A stretch of DNA of 64,000 nucleotides from an uncultured Erythrobacter sp. (GCA_947499095.1 CANMMR010000003.1:124001-188000), one strand, 5' to 3'. Shown: positions 1 through 10,864, counted from the stretch's first letter. Numbers and translations: made by a program. Notes: generated by a model from the sequence alone, not told the origin.

Positions 1-197
1 CCAGCATTGGTCACCTGGAAATAGATCGCCGCCGGATTGCCGGACACAGCGGGCAGCACGAGCCGCGCATCGGTGACCTCCAGGCCGGTGGGGTTTGCTT
101 CTGCCTCTGCTTGCGAGGCATCTCCGCCATCGGAGCAGGCAGCGACCGAAAAGGCTGCGACGGCAATAGCATAAGGGGCGAAACGCGCGAAATTCAT
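1..197 (-). CDS. Copper chaperone PCu(A)C-like lipoprotein (5' part only)
   Basis: Only the first 65 codons are in the window; the gene runs off the left edge. The protein opens with a hydrophobic signal segment ending in a lipobox (V-A-A-C, Cys21), so it is probably a lipoprotein. An Ala/Glu-rich linker follows, then a segment reading VTDARLVLP...AAIYFQVTNAG, which resembles the start of the PCu(A)C (DUF461) periplasmic copper chaperone fold. The ATG is preceded by a GGAGA ribosome site. The copper-binding Met/His residues would lie beyond the window, so metal binding is inferred. It is divergent from dnaK. Confidence 0.65.
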   Translation of the reverse strand, partial: MNFARFAPYAIAVAAFSVAACSDGGDASQAEAEANPTGLEVTDARLVLPAVSGNPAAIYFQVTNA

Positions 198-246
198 GGA
201 TTGGTCTCCGTGTCCGACAAGCTTCGAAAACTAGCTGCGCGGGTCC

Positions 247-274
247 CTTGTGCCAAGCAAAACCGCTCCTATAT
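247..274 (+). promoter_or_regulatory. RpoH (sigma-32) type heat-shock promoter of dnaK
   Basis: CTTG at 247-250 is followed after 17 nt by CCTATAT at 268-274. This matches the alphaproteobacterial RpoH pattern CTTG-N17/18-CYTATNT. It lies about 110 nt upstream of the dnaK start and points at it. The leader between promoter and gene contains a perfect 8-bp hairpin (301-308 with 319-326). Confidence 0.65.
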
Positions 275-385
275 CCCGTGCGTAACACACCTAACACACC
301 ACCACTCGAACGAGCCGCCGAGTGGTTCCGCCCGTAGCGGGGAACCGACAGAGCGGTGTCCAACGAAGCAATTGATGGGGAAACC

Positions 386-2314
<1,929 letters not shown>

Positions 2315-2332
2315 TCGCTGATGAAAATCGAC

Positions 2333-2364
2333 CCGCCACCGGTGCTTGCACGCTCCGGTGGCGG
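2333..2364 (+). terminator. Hairpin between dnaK and dnaJ, possible attenuator
   Basis: A perfect 10-bp inverted repeat, CCGCCACCGG at 2333-2342 with CCGGTGGCGG at 2355-2364, has a 12-nt loop and is followed by TATGATTTT. It resembles a leaky intrinsic terminator or an mRNA stability hairpin, and it sits just upstream of the dnaJ ribosome site. Its effect on dnaJ is inferred. Confidence 0.5.
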
Positions 2365-2387
2365 TATGATTTTGGGTAGGGAAAACA

Positions 2388-3506
2388 ATGTCAGCGACTG
2401 AAATCGATTTCTACGAACTGCTCGGCGTGTCCCGCGATGCGGACGGCGCAACGATCAAGAGCGCTTATCGCAAGCTCGCGATGAAGCATCACCCGGATCG
2501 CAATCCGGGCTGCACCGAGAGCGAGGCCAAATTCAAGGCCGTCAGCGCCGCTTACGACTGCCTCAAGGATCCGCAAAAGCGCGCGGCTTACGACCGCTTC
2601 GGCCATGCTGCCTTCCAGAACGGGGGCCCGGGCGGCGGGCATCCCGGCGCGGATTTCGGCGACATCGGCGATATTTTCGAGACGATCTTCGGCAGCGCCT
2701 TCGGCGGCGGCGGTCGCGCACAGGCACGGCGCGGGGCGGACCTTCGCTACGACATGCAGGTCGATCTCGAGGATGCTTTCCACGGCAAGTCGACCGAGCT
2801 GGAAATCGAAGTCTCGCAGAATTGCGACACCTGCCACGGTTCGGGCGCCACGCCCGGTACGCAGGCGCGCACATGCAACCTGTGCAACGGCCGCGGGCAG
2901 GTCCGCGCCAAACAGGGGTTCTTCGTGGTCGAGCGGCCATGCCCCAATTGCCACGGCAGCGGGCAGGTCATCACCTCGCCCTGCCGCGACTGCCGCGGGG
3001 AAGGGCGGGTCGACCGGGCGCAGAAGCTCGAGGTAGACATTCCGCCCGGTGTCGACACCGGCACACGCATCCGCCTGTCGGGCAAGGGTGAGGCAGGCCC
3101 GCGCGGTGCGCCTCCGGGCGATCTTTATATCTTCGTTCACGTGAAGCCGCATCCGATCTTCCAGCGCGAAGGCACGACGCTGGCCACTCGCGTGCCGATC
3201 AGCTTCACCAAGGCTGCGCTCGGCGGTTCGATCGAGATTCCGAACATCGATGGCGACGAGGTGACGATCGAAATTCCTGCAGGCATCCAGTCGGGCAAGC
3301 AGCTGCGCCAGCGCGGCGCGGGCATGCCGGTGTTGCAAGGTCGGGGTCGAGGCGATCTGGTCGTCGAAATTGCCGTCGAGACGCCCACGAAGCTCAGCAA
3401 GGAGCAGCGCGCGTTGCTCGAGGAATTCCGCGAAACCGAGACCGGCGACGAATGCCCCGAAAGCCGCGGCTTCTTCGACAAGCTCAAGACCGCACTCGGC
3501 GGCTAG
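2388..3506 (+). CDS. dnaJ: Co-chaperone DnaJ (Hsp40)
   Basis: A 372-residue class I Hsp40. The J domain spans about residues 5-70 and carries the HPD tripeptide that triggers DnaK ATP hydrolysis. A Gly/Phe-rich linker follows, then a zinc domain with four CxxCxGxG repeats (CDTCHGSG, CNLCNGRG, CPNCHGSG, CRDCRGEG), then the C-terminal peptide-binding domains. Length is normal for the family. The start is preceded by a purine-rich TAGGGAAAA ribosome site. It lies 73 nt after dnaK and is probably co-transcribed from the RpoH-type promoter. Confidence 0.97.
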   Translation: MSATEIDFYELLGVSRDADGATIKSAYRKLAMKHHPDRNPGCTESEAKFKAVSAAYDCLKDPQKRAAYDRFGHAAFQNGGPGGGHPGADFGDIGDIFETIFGSAFGGGGRAQARRGADLRYDMQVDLEDAFHGKSTELEIEVSQNCDTCHGSGATPGTQARTCNLCNGRGQVRAKQGFFVVERPCPNCHGSGQVITSPCRDCRGEGRVDRAQKLEVDIPPGVDTGTRIRLSGKGEAGPRGAPPGDLYIFVHVKPHPIFQREGTTLATRVPISFTKAALGGSIEIPNIDGDEVTIEIPAGIQSGKQLRQRGAGMPVLQGRGRGDLVVEIAVETPTKLSKEQRALLEEFRETETGDECPESRGFFDKLKTALGG

Positions 3507-3555
3507 CTCGACAGTTCTTCAGCTTCCCCTTACGAGGGACCCAAGGGAGACTGCC

Positions 3556-4446
3556 ATGACCAAACTGTTCCCATTCGCTGCCGGTGCCATCGCGCTTGTG
3601 GCCGCGCCTTTGTCCGCCCAGCGCAATTTCGACGAGGTCGAGATGACCGCCGAGGAAGTGGCGCCCGGTATCGCCGTGCTGTTCGGCGCGGGCGGGAATA
3701 TCGGCGTAAGTTATGGCGAGGACGGCACGGTCCTGATCGACGACCAGTTCGCCCCGCTGACCGCGAAGATCGAAGCGGCGATTGCGGCGCTCGGCGCGCA
3801 GCCGGTCGTTTCTGTGATCAACACGCACTGGCATGGCGACCACACGGGCGGGAACGAAAATCTCGGCGAAAAGGGCGCGCTCATCTTCGCCCATCACAAT
3901 GTCCGCACACGCCTCGCCGACGGAAGGGAGGGCGACAATCAGATCGCTCCGGCCGCCAAGGCCGCCTTGCCGGTCGTCACCTATGGACAGGGCGTCAGCA
4001 TGCATCTGAACGGCTATCGCACGGATGTGATGTTCGTCGGTGGCGGCCATACCGATGGCGACAGCGTCGTGATGTGGCATGGCGCCAATGTCGTTCACAT
4101 GGGCGACCTCTATTTCAATATCCCGGGCTTCCCGTTCATCGACACGGCGTCGGGCGGCAACGTGATCGACGCAATGAACTCGCTCGATGCGGTGATCCGC
4201 ATGATCGACGACCAGACGGTGGTGATTCCCGGCCACGGTCCGGTATCGAACAAGTCAGAACTCGTCGCCTACCGCACAATGATCGGGCAGGCAGTCGATC
4301 GGGTTCGCGCGCTAAAGGATGAGGGAATGAGCCTGGAACAGGCCGTCGCGACACAGCCGCTCGCAAGCTTCGACCGAGGCGAAGGGTTCATCGATGCGGA
4401 CGGGTTCGCACGCGCGATATACCGCAGCCTGGAAGCGCGCGACTAG
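3556..4446 (+). CDS. Exported MBL-fold metallo-hydrolase
   Basis: A 296-residue protein with an N-terminal signal peptide ending near A-P-L-S-A-Q, so a periplasmic or secreted location is expected. The zinc site motif HWHGDH (HxHxDH) is near residue 93. Further conserved metal ligands are in VHMGDLYFN and VIPGHGP. The fold belongs to the metallo-beta-lactamase superfamily. Resemblance to class B lactamases is only at superfamily level, and the substrate is unknown. The start at 3556 fits a GGGAG ribosome site at about -10; the long in-frame extension upstream overlaps dnaJ and is not used. It is convergent with the patatin-like gene, 10 nt away. Confidence 0.85.
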   Translation: MTKLFPFAAGAIALVAAPLSAQRNFDEVEMTAEEVAPGIAVLFGAGGNIGVSYGEDGTVLIDDQFAPLTAKIEAAIAALGAQPVVSVINTHWHGDHTGGNENLGEKGALIFAHHNVRTRLADGREGDNQIAPAAKAALPVVTYGQGVSMHLNGYRTDVMFVGGGHTDGDSVVMWHGANVVHMGDLYFNIPGFPFIDTASGGNVIDAMNSLDAVIRMIDDQTVVIPGHGPVSNKSELVAYRTMIGQAVDRVRALKDEGMSLEQAVATQPLASFDRGEGFIDADGFARAIYRSLEARD

Positions 4447-4456
4447 GGCGAAGATT

Positions 4457-6772
4457 TTAGCGTAGGCGCTCGCTCACTTCGCGGCGAAGCTGGTCGATCA
4501 GCCTGACCGAGCAGCGCCCGGCCTCGAGCTCCTCGTCGAGAATCGCGTGGAAAGCGTCGCGCTTGCATTCGCGGCATGCCTCGTCGGGCCTTGATTCTGG
4601 CATGGTCGAGCATAAAATGTCGATCATGCGCTCGGCCCCGTGCAAGCGGCCCCATAGGTAATCGTTTTCGCGATAGGCGCGGCTGAAGAAGGCACCGAAA
4701 TTGTAGAATTCGATCCCGCGCAAGGTCGCTTGCGTGCCCCCATCGCGAATGCTGCGCGCATCGTCCGGACTGATCCGGTCGACCTTGACCACGTCGAACT
4801 CGGTCAGTCCCTCGTTGCGCGACAACGCAAGGGTCGCCGTGTCGTAGAAGGGGAAGCCGAGATAGGCGAAGAGCATCCATCGCCGCAGGTTCTTCGGCAT
4901 TTGCTCCAGCGCTTCGGCCAGCATCACCTCCGCCCGGTCGTCGATTTCCGGCAACAGCCGCTTGGCATCGAGCATGTCCAGCAGCGTGCCGGGGTCGGCC
5001 AGCACCTGCTCGGCGACGCCTTCGAAGGCCGGTCCGAGCGCGGCGGTACCCTCCTTCTCGAAATACAGCGACAGGATCGCATAGACAGTGTCCCGGGCTT
5101 GCTGCAGCGCCTCGTCGGGGATCTCCGGATCGGCTTCCCAATCCCGCGCAAGGCGGCGCGCAAGTAAGCGCAGGCGGCGGATGCGAAAACCGATATCGTG
5201 CTCGCGGAAGAAGGCGATGGCCTGCGGCGTCGCACCGCCTCCGGGCAAGGAGAGCATGTCGAGCCCGCGCCGGTGCAATTCAGCTCGCAGGACCGCCTCG
5301 ATCGGTCCGGTATCGTCGAGGCCCAGGCGCGGGGCAGCGGCCATCGTGAGGCGAGCGAGCCGCTGCACAATCCCGCTCAGCTTGGCCTGCGCGTAGGAAT
5401 GGAACGCGTATCCCGCCTGCTCCACCGCCGCCTGCTGCGCCTTGCGCCGCCAGTTTCCGAGACGCGCAGGGGTAGGGCGGTCGAGGAACAGCGTGCGACC
5501 GAACAGTCTCTCGACGGCTGCCTCGACCTCGGGCCGGAGCGAAGAGACAATCCGTCCGATCCGCTCCGCCTCGCGCGTCTGGTCCTCCAGCTGCTCCAGA
5601 TTGTCGCGGATGGGCTGCTCGCGCGGGATGGTGGAGAGCGAGCCGAAGATGGCGGAGAAGAAACCGACCGGCTCGTTTTTCCCGCCATCGGGCTTGCCGA
5701 ACCTGTCGGGCCGCGGGTCGACATAGATGAACCGGCGATCCACCTCGCGCTGCGCCGGCCGCCCCCGCAGCGCGCCGATCGCGCCGGCGAAGGGCTTGTT
5801 GACCAGCACCGACCCGTCGATCAGCGAGACATGGTCGGTGGTTTTGCGCATGACATGCACCGGCATGATGCGTTCAAGAAAGGCATCCCGCCCCGGCCAG
5901 CTCCGCCCGCTCGCATCCGATAGCGCATCCATTTCGTCGAGGCGTAGCGGCGGGAAGGCTCCGGGAAAGCTGGCGGTCGCCCGCGCCGCGAACACAAGTT
6001 CCAGCGGATTGGCCAACCCCTCGCCGCCATGCTTGGGCGTCTTCTCTCGGAAAGAAATCGGCATGCGATGCTCGGTATCCTCGACCACCGGCGGACTGTT
6101 GAGGTGCAGCAACTCCATGTGTCCGTGAAAATCGGTCGCCGTGACATAGAGATCGAGCGGGTGGCCCGGCGGCAGCAGCGGCGCTTCGGCACGCGTTTGC
6201 TCCATCGCCGCGAAGGCCCGCTCCAGCAGCCGGGAAAAGCCCAGTCCTGAAAACGGCGGTTCGAACCAGCGGCCGCGGATCAGGTGCGATACCTTGCGCT
6301 CTACCTCCCGCCGGGTCTCCGGTGCGACCGTGTCCGCGATATCGCTCCCCGGCCTGCTGAGCAGCCAATTGGCGAAGGGCTGGGCCCATATCTTGGAGAG
6401 CCGCCAGTTCGGCTTGGCCTCCGGATCGACCAGCTGATCGACATCGGCCACCTCCAGCCACAGATCGGTCAGGGGTTCGAGCGACTGACCGGAATAGATC
6501 GCCTGCGCCAGGAACACGGCATTGATCCCGCCCGCACTCGCGCCGCTCATGATATCCGGCAGCACCCGCAGACGGAGGTCGTGGCGCTCCTCCATCCGCT
6601 CGAACAGGCGGCGATAGACCGCATCGACGCCGCTGCGCGGTGCATTCTCGCTATGGAAATCGCGGCTTGCCCGCGCCAGCTGCCACAGCTCACGCGTGAC
6701 GCCGTGCATGTAGACCGCCAGGCTCACCCCGCCATAACAGACCAGCGCTATTCGTAATTCTTTCTGGCGCAT
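4457..6772 (-). CDS. Patatin-like phospholipase domain protein
   Basis: A 771-residue protein with a patatin-type lipid acyl hydrolase domain in its first 350 or so residues. Visible parts are the glycine-rich oxyanion-hole segment (CYGGVSLAVYMHGV), the nucleophile elbow GASAG (GxSxG) and the catalytic Asp in LIDGSVLVN. The rest is a long, mostly helical C-terminal region rich in Arg/Glu, typical of the large patatin-related proteins of alphaproteobacteria. No signal peptide is evident. It is divergent from radA with a 71-nt gap. Both residues of the Ser-Asp dyad are present, so activity is likely, but the lipid substrate cannot be read from the sequence. Confidence 0.85.
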   Translation of the reverse strand: MRQKELRIALVCYGGVSLAVYMHGVTRELWQLARASRDFHSENAPRSGVDAVYRRLFERMEERHDLRLRVLPDIMSGASAGGINAVFLAQAIYSGQSLEPLTDLWLEVADVDQLVDPEAKPNWRLSKIWAQPFANWLLSRPGSDIADTVAPETRREVERKVSHLIRGRWFEPPFSGLGFSRLLERAFAAMEQTRAEAPLLPPGHPLDLYVTATDFHGHMELLHLNSPPVVEDTEHRMPISFREKTPKHGGEGLANPLELVFAARATASFPGAFPPLRLDEMDALSDASGRSWPGRDAFLERIMPVHVMRKTTDHVSLIDGSVLVNKPFAGAIGALRGRPAQREVDRRFIYVDPRPDRFGKPDGGKNEPVGFFSAIFGSLSTIPREQPIRDNLEQLEDQTREAERIGRIVSSLRPEVEAAVERLFGRTLFLDRPTPARLGNWRRKAQQAAVEQAGYAFHSYAQAKLSGIVQRLARLTMAAAPRLGLDDTGPIEAVLRAELHRRGLDMLSLPGGGATPQAIAFFREHDIGFRIRRLRLLARRLARDWEADPEIPDEALQQARDTVYAILSLYFEKEGTAALGPAFEGVAEQVLADPGTLLDMLDAKRLLPEIDDRAEVMLAEALEQMPKNLRRWMLFAYLGFPFYDTATLALSRNEGLTEFDVVKVDRISPDDARSIRDGGTQATLRGIEFYNFGAFFSRAYRENDYLWGRLHGAERMIDILCSTMPESRPDEACRECKRDAFHAILDEELEAGRCSVRLIDQLRREVSERLR

Positions 6773-6843
6773 CGCGTCCGGTTTGCACGGCTACATCGCA
6801 GATGGCAATTGCGTTCCGCAAATGTTCCGGTTAGCAAGCGGCC

Positions 6844-8211
6844 ATGGCAAAGCCCAAGAAACGCTATGTCTGCCAAGCTTGTGGCAGCGTCTCCCACCGC
6901 TGGCAGGGCCAGTGCGCCGAGTGCGCCGAGTGGAACACGCTGACCGAGGATGCGCCCGCGACGGTGTTCTCGTTGAAGCACGACCTGTCGAGCGGCGGTC
7001 GCGCGGTGGAGTTCGTCGATCTCGACAAACCGGGTGCGCTTCCGACGCGCCAGCCCACTGGCCTCGCCGAGTTCGACCGGGCCCTTGGCGGCGGGTTGGT
7101 ACCGGGTTCGGCGATCCTGATGGGCGGCGATCCCGGTATCGGCAAATCGACCCTCCTGCTGCAGGCGGCCGGGAAGATCGCGCGCGAGGGAAGGGGTGTC
7201 GTCTACGTCAGCGGCGAGGAGGCGACCGGGCAAGTCCGCATGCGCGCGGCGCGGCTCGGGCTGTCCGATGCGCCGGTCAAGCTCGCCGCGGCGACAGGTG
7301 TGCGCGATATCCTGACCACACTGGGTCAGATGGAAGCGCCGAGCTTTCTCGTGATCGATTCCATCCAGACCATGCATTCGGACACGATCGAAGGTGCGCC
7401 GGGCACGGTCAGCCAGGTGCGCGGCTGCGCGTTCGAGCTGATCCGCTACGCCAAGGAAAACAATGTCGCGCTGGTGCTGGTAGGCCACGTCACCAAGGAC
7501 GGCAGTATAGCCGGCCCGCGCGTGCTCGAGCACATGGTCGACGTGGTCATGAGCTTCGAAGGCGAGCGCAGCCACCAGTACCGCATCCTCCGCGCACTGA
7601 AGAACCGCTTCGGCGCGGTGGACGAGATCGGCGTCTTCTCGATGGCGGGCGAGGGGCTGGAGGAAATTGCCAATCCCTCGATGCTGTTCCTTTCCGGGCG
7701 TGACGAGCCGATGGCGGGCAGCGCGGTGTTCCCGGCCATCGAAGGAACGCGGCCGGTGCTGCTGGAAATCCAGGCGCTGATCGTGCGTTTGCAATCGGGC
7801 GCAACACCGCGCCGCGCGGTCGTCGGCTGGGATAGCGGCCGTCTCGCCATGTTGCTCGCGGTGCTCGAATCGCGCTGCGGCCTCAATTTCAGCTCGGCGG
7901 AAGTTTATCTCAATGTAGCGGGCGGTTATCGCTTGTCCGATCCGGCGGCAGACCTTGCCGTGGCGGCGGCGCTGGTGAGCGCCCTTGCCGACAAGCCTTT
8001 GCCGGATCGCAGCGTCTGGCTCGGCGAAGTCTCGCTTGCCGGGGAAATTCGTGCCGTCGCGCATGGTGGTTTGCGCCTGCGAGAGGCGGCGAAACTCGGT
8101 TTCGAGCGCGGGTTCGGTCCGGTCGATACGAAGGGCAAGGATGCCACACTCGACTACAAGGGTTTGGGACAACTCGCCAACCTCGTTGACCGGGTGATGG
8201 GCAACGCATAA
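6844..8211 (+). CDS. radA: DNA repair protein RadA (Sms)
   Basis: A 455-residue branch-migration ATPase that aids recombinational repair. It starts with a four-Cys zinc finger (CQACGS...CAEC). A RecA-like domain follows, with Walker A GGDPGIGKST and the RadA-specific KNRFG motif near residue 254. The C-terminal part is a Lon-protease-like domain. Length matches the family. cvpA starts 14 nt downstream, so radA, cvpA and the NifU-like gene probably form one transcript. Confidence 0.96.
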   Translation: MAKPKKRYVCQACGSVSHRWQGQCAECAEWNTLTEDAPATVFSLKHDLSSGGRAVEFVDLDKPGALPTRQPTGLAEFDRALGGGLVPGSAILMGGDPGIGKSTLLLQAAGKIAREGRGVVYVSGEEATGQVRMRAARLGLSDAPVKLAAATGVRDILTTLGQMEAPSFLVIDSIQTMHSDTIEGAPGTVSQVRGCAFELIRYAKENNVALVLVGHVTKDGSIAGPRVLEHMVDVVMSFEGERSHQYRILRALKNRFGAVDEIGVFSMAGEGLEEIANPSMLFLSGRDEPMAGSAVFPAIEGTRPVLLEIQALIVRLQSGATPRRAVVGWDSGRLAMLLAVLESRCGLNFSSAEVYLNVAGGYRLSDPAADLAVAAALVSALADKPLPDRSVWLGEVSLAGEIRAVAHGGLRLREAAKLGFERGFGPVDTKGKDATLDYKGLGQLANLVDRVMGNA

Positions 8212-8225
8212 TTCTAGCCCCGGTC

Positions 8226-8750
8226 ATGACGGGTTTCGATTTCATAATTCTGTTTATCGTGGGCGTAGCGGCGGTCGGCGGATTCCTGCGCGGTTTCGTG
8301 CAGGAATTCTTCTCGCTGGCGGCGTGGGTGCTCGCTGTGTTTGCAATCAAGCAGCTCCACACCCCACTCACGCTCTTCATGCAGGATTACCTGGGGACCG
8401 GCATTACGACCACGCTGTTATCCTTCACTCTCCTGCTGCTCATTCCCTATGCAGCGATGAAGGTCATCGCCAATAATGCAAGCGCCGCATCCAGCGGGTC
8501 GGTTCTCGGGCCGATCGATCGCGTGCTTGGCTTCGGGTTCGGGGCGCTCAAGGGCATCGTCATCACAGTGATCGCCTTCTCCCTGCTCGTGCTGGGGTAC
8601 GACGACATGTGGAGCTACAAAGGCCGGCCTGCATGGATCACTACGGCGCGCAGTTATGAGCTTGTCGATGCCGGTTCGCGTACCATGGTCGACGTGCTTG
8701 CAGAGCGGCGCGCCCGCCTGCGCGGGGAAGCGCGCGCCGATACCGAATGA
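8226..8750 (+). CDS. CvpA family inner-membrane protein
   Basis: A 174-residue protein with four predicted hydrophobic segments at about residues 4-24, 30-47, 62-82 and 100-125. The N-terminus FDFIILFIVGVAAVGGFLRG has the CvpA/colicin V production pattern with the FxRG turn. The C-terminal 40 residues are charged and probably cytoplasmic. CvpA proteins are membrane proteins of unclear mechanism linked to envelope function. The stop overlaps the next gene by 4 nt (ATGA). Confidence 0.88.
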   Translation: MTGFDFIILFIVGVAAVGGFLRGFVQEFFSLAAWVLAVFAIKQLHTPLTLFMQDYLGTGITTTLLSFTLLLLIPYAAMKVIANNASAASSGSVLGPIDRVLGFGFGALKGIVITVIAFSLLVLGYDDMWSYKGRPAWITTARSYELVDAGSRTMVDVLAERRARLRGEARADTE

Positions 8751-9187
8751 CGGCGCCGCCGCGCACCTCGCTCTATTCGCCGCAAATGCTCGCTCTTGCG
8801 ATAGAGCTGGCGGACATTCCTCTCGATCCAGGCGCTCCTTTCTTCGGCGACGCGCGTTCGCGTACGTGCGGCAGTACGCTGGCGCTTGGCTGCGCGATCG
8901 ATGGCGATGGGGCGATATCCGCTATCGGCATGAAGGTGAGTGCGTGCGCGGTTGGCCAAGCGGCAGCGGCGATCTTCGCAAAAAGCGCAATTGGCAGAGA
9001 CCATGACGAGCTGAAGGCAGCTGAGCAAAGCATTGCCTCATGGTTGTCCGGCGGAGGCAAGCTACCGGACTGGCCACGCCTCGCGATGCTGGAACCGGCA
9101 CTGCCGCACAGCGGTCGTCACGAAGCGATCCTCTTGCCGTGGAGAGCTGCGCTCGACGCGCTTTTCAAGGATGCACCCTCCCGCTAG
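8747..9187 (+). CDS. NifU/IscU-like iron-sulfur scaffold domain protein
   Basis: A 146-residue protein similar to the IscU/NifU N-terminal scaffold. Two ligand cysteines are placed as expected, Cys41 in R-T-CG and Cys67 in V-S-A-C. The third cysteine is absent: the segment that normally carries it reads RHEAILLPW at residues 124-132. Sphingomonad homologues are annotated as iron-sulfur cluster assembly scaffold proteins. With only two Cys, a full scaffold role is uncertain. The start codon overlaps the cvpA stop (ATGA), which fixes it. Confidence 0.75.
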   Translation: MTAPPRTSLYSPQMLALAIELADIPLDPGAPFFGDARSRTCGSTLALGCAIDGDGAISAIGMKVSACAVGQAAAAIFAKSAIGRDHDELKAAEQSIASWLSGGGKLPDWPRLAMLEPALPHSGRHEAILLPWRAALDALFKDAPSR

Positions 9188-9226
9188 ACCCGCGCAAACA
9201 GCGCTGGGGCAATTGGGGAGCGACGC

Positions 9227-10864
9227 ATGTCCGGGGGCACGACCGCCTTGCAAAGGGAACCGACCGACAAGGAAATCCGCCTCGTCATCGCGGCGAGTTC
9301 GGCGGGGACGATCTTCGAGTGGTATGATTTTTTCATCTACGGCACCCTCGCGGCACTGATCGGAGCCGCTTTTTTTCCTAGCGATAACGAGACGCTCGAA
9401 ATCCTGCTTGTGTGGGCTGGCTTCGCCGTCGGCTTCGGCTTCCGACCGCTCGGCGCGATCCTGTTCGGCTTCCTCGGCGACAGGCTGGGGCGCAAGTACA
9501 CTTTCCTCGTCACCGTGACGCTGATGGGCGTGGCCACCGCCGGCGTCGGGCTGATCCCCAGCGCGGCAAGCATCGGTATCGTTGCGCCGATCATCGTGAT
9601 CGGCCTGCGTATCCTGCAGGGTCTTGCGCTGGGCGGAGAATATGGTGGCGCGGCGATCTACGTTGCGGAGCATGCCCCGCCGGAAAAGCGCGGCTTCTAC
9701 ACGAGCTTTATTCAGGCAAGTGTGGTCGGCGGGTTCGTGCTGTCGATCATCGTCGTCATCGGCTGCCGCGCATTCATCCCGGCAGATGACTTCGCTGCAT
9801 GGGGCTGGCGCATCCCATTTCTGCTCTCGATCGTCCTGCTCGGGATATCGCTCTGGATGCGGCTGAAGCTTTCCGAAAGCCCGGTGTTTCAGGCGATGAA
9901 GGAGACAGGTGAAACCTCGGCGAACCCGTTCAGGGAAAGCCTGACTTATCCCGGCAACGGCAAGCGCATCTTCGTGGCGCTGTTCGGCATCACCGGCATA
10001 CTCACGACGATCTGGTACACTGCCTTCTTCTCCGGCCTCTCGTTCCTGCGCGGCCCGATGCGCGTCGACGAGAATTTCGTCGAATGGATGCTCCTGATCG
10101 CCGGTTCCATTTCGATGGTCTTCTATCTCGTGGTCGGCAAATGGTCGGACAGGGTGGGGCGTAAGAAGCCTATCATCATCGGAGCCGTCCTTTCCCTGGT
10201 TCTGCTGTTCCCGGTGTTCTGGGGCATCGGTGCGCTCGCCAACCCGGGGCTCAATGCCAGCGCCCGCGCGGCGCCTGTGACAATCACCGGGGTAGGGTGC
10301 GAGCACGATCCTTTCGCCGAGGTCCAGGCCACTGCCTGCGGGCGGGTATTGCAAGACCTGACTGCGCTAGGAGTGCCCTATGATATCGACGGCGACATTG
10401 CACCGACCGAGCAACAACTCGTCGGGCTATTCATCGGCGATGCGGTGTACGACTACACAATATTGTCCGACGCCGACCGTCGCGCTTCGGTGCAGGGCTG
10501 GCTGGAAGAACAGGGCTACGATTTCGAGCGGCAGACCCCGCCTTTGACAAGCATCATCGGCATCATTGGGCTGCTGCTGGTTCTCGGCATGCTTTCTGCC
10601 CTGACTTACGGCTCGGTCGCGGCACTTCTGTGCGAAATGTTTCCGGCCAAGATCCGCTACAGTTCGATGTCCATCCCCTACCACATCGGCGCGGGCTATC
10701 TTGGCGGCTTCCTGCCGCTGATTGCAGGCTATATCGTGGCCATGACCGGCAATGTTTATTCCGGTCTGTGGTACACTATCGCGGTCGTCGCATTCGGCCT
10801 GCTGGTCGCGTGGTGGGGCATTCCCGACGGTCCGCCGAAAGACTTCGAAGACGCGCATGGCTGA
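9227..10864 (+). CDS. MFS metabolite:proton symporter (MHS type) with a large loop insertion
   Basis: A 545-residue inner-membrane transporter. The N-terminal half has the metabolite/H+ symporter signature, FEWYDFFIYGTLA near residues 30-42 and the loop motif GDRLGRKYTF at about 84-93. The C-terminal half resumes with SDRVGRKKP and PAKIRYSSMS. Roughly residues 335-440 are a hydrophilic insertion not found in typical members of about 430 residues. It contains two cysteines (V-G-C-E-H-D and A-T-A-C-G) and many acidic residues. Substrates of the family include dicarboxylates, osmolytes and sugar acids; none can be assigned here. The stop overlaps alr by 8 nt, suggesting coupling. Confidence 0.9.
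   Translation: MSGGTTALQREPTDKEIRLVIAASSAGTIFEWYDFFIYGTLAALIGAAFFPSDNETLEILLVWAGFAVGFGFRPLGAILFGFLGDRLGRKYTFLVTVTLMGVATAGVGLIPSAASIGIVAPIIVIGLRILQGLALGGEYGGAAIYVAEHAPPEKRGFYTSFIQASVVGGFVLSIIVVIGCRAFIPADDFAAWGWRIPFLLSIVLLGISLWMRLKLSESPVFQAMKETGETSANPFRESLTYPGNGKRIFVALFGITGILTTIWYTAFFSGLSFLRGPMRVDENFVEWMLLIAGSISMVFYLVVGKWSDRVGRKKPIIIGAVLSLVLLFPVFWGIGALANPGLNASARAAPVTITGVGCEHDPFAEVQATACGRVLQDLTALGVPYDIDGDIAPTEQQLVGLFIGDAVYDYTILSDADRRASVQGWLEEQGYDFERQTPPLTSIIGIIGLLLVLGMLSALTYGSVAALLCEMFPAKIRYSSMSIPYHIGAGYLGGFLPLIAGYIVAMTGNVYSGLWYTIAVVAFGLLVAWWGIPDGPPKDFEDAHG

Noticed and set aside
301..326. CIRCE (HrcA) element before dnaK
   Set aside because: The inverted repeat has the wrong arms and spacer (CACTC-N12-GAGTG against GCACTC-N9-GAGTGC), so I list it only as a leader hairpin.
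3556..4446. Class B beta-lactamase resistance gene
   Set aside because: It has the MBL zinc motif, but the fold covers many hydrolases and there is no further lactamase-specific evidence or mobile context.
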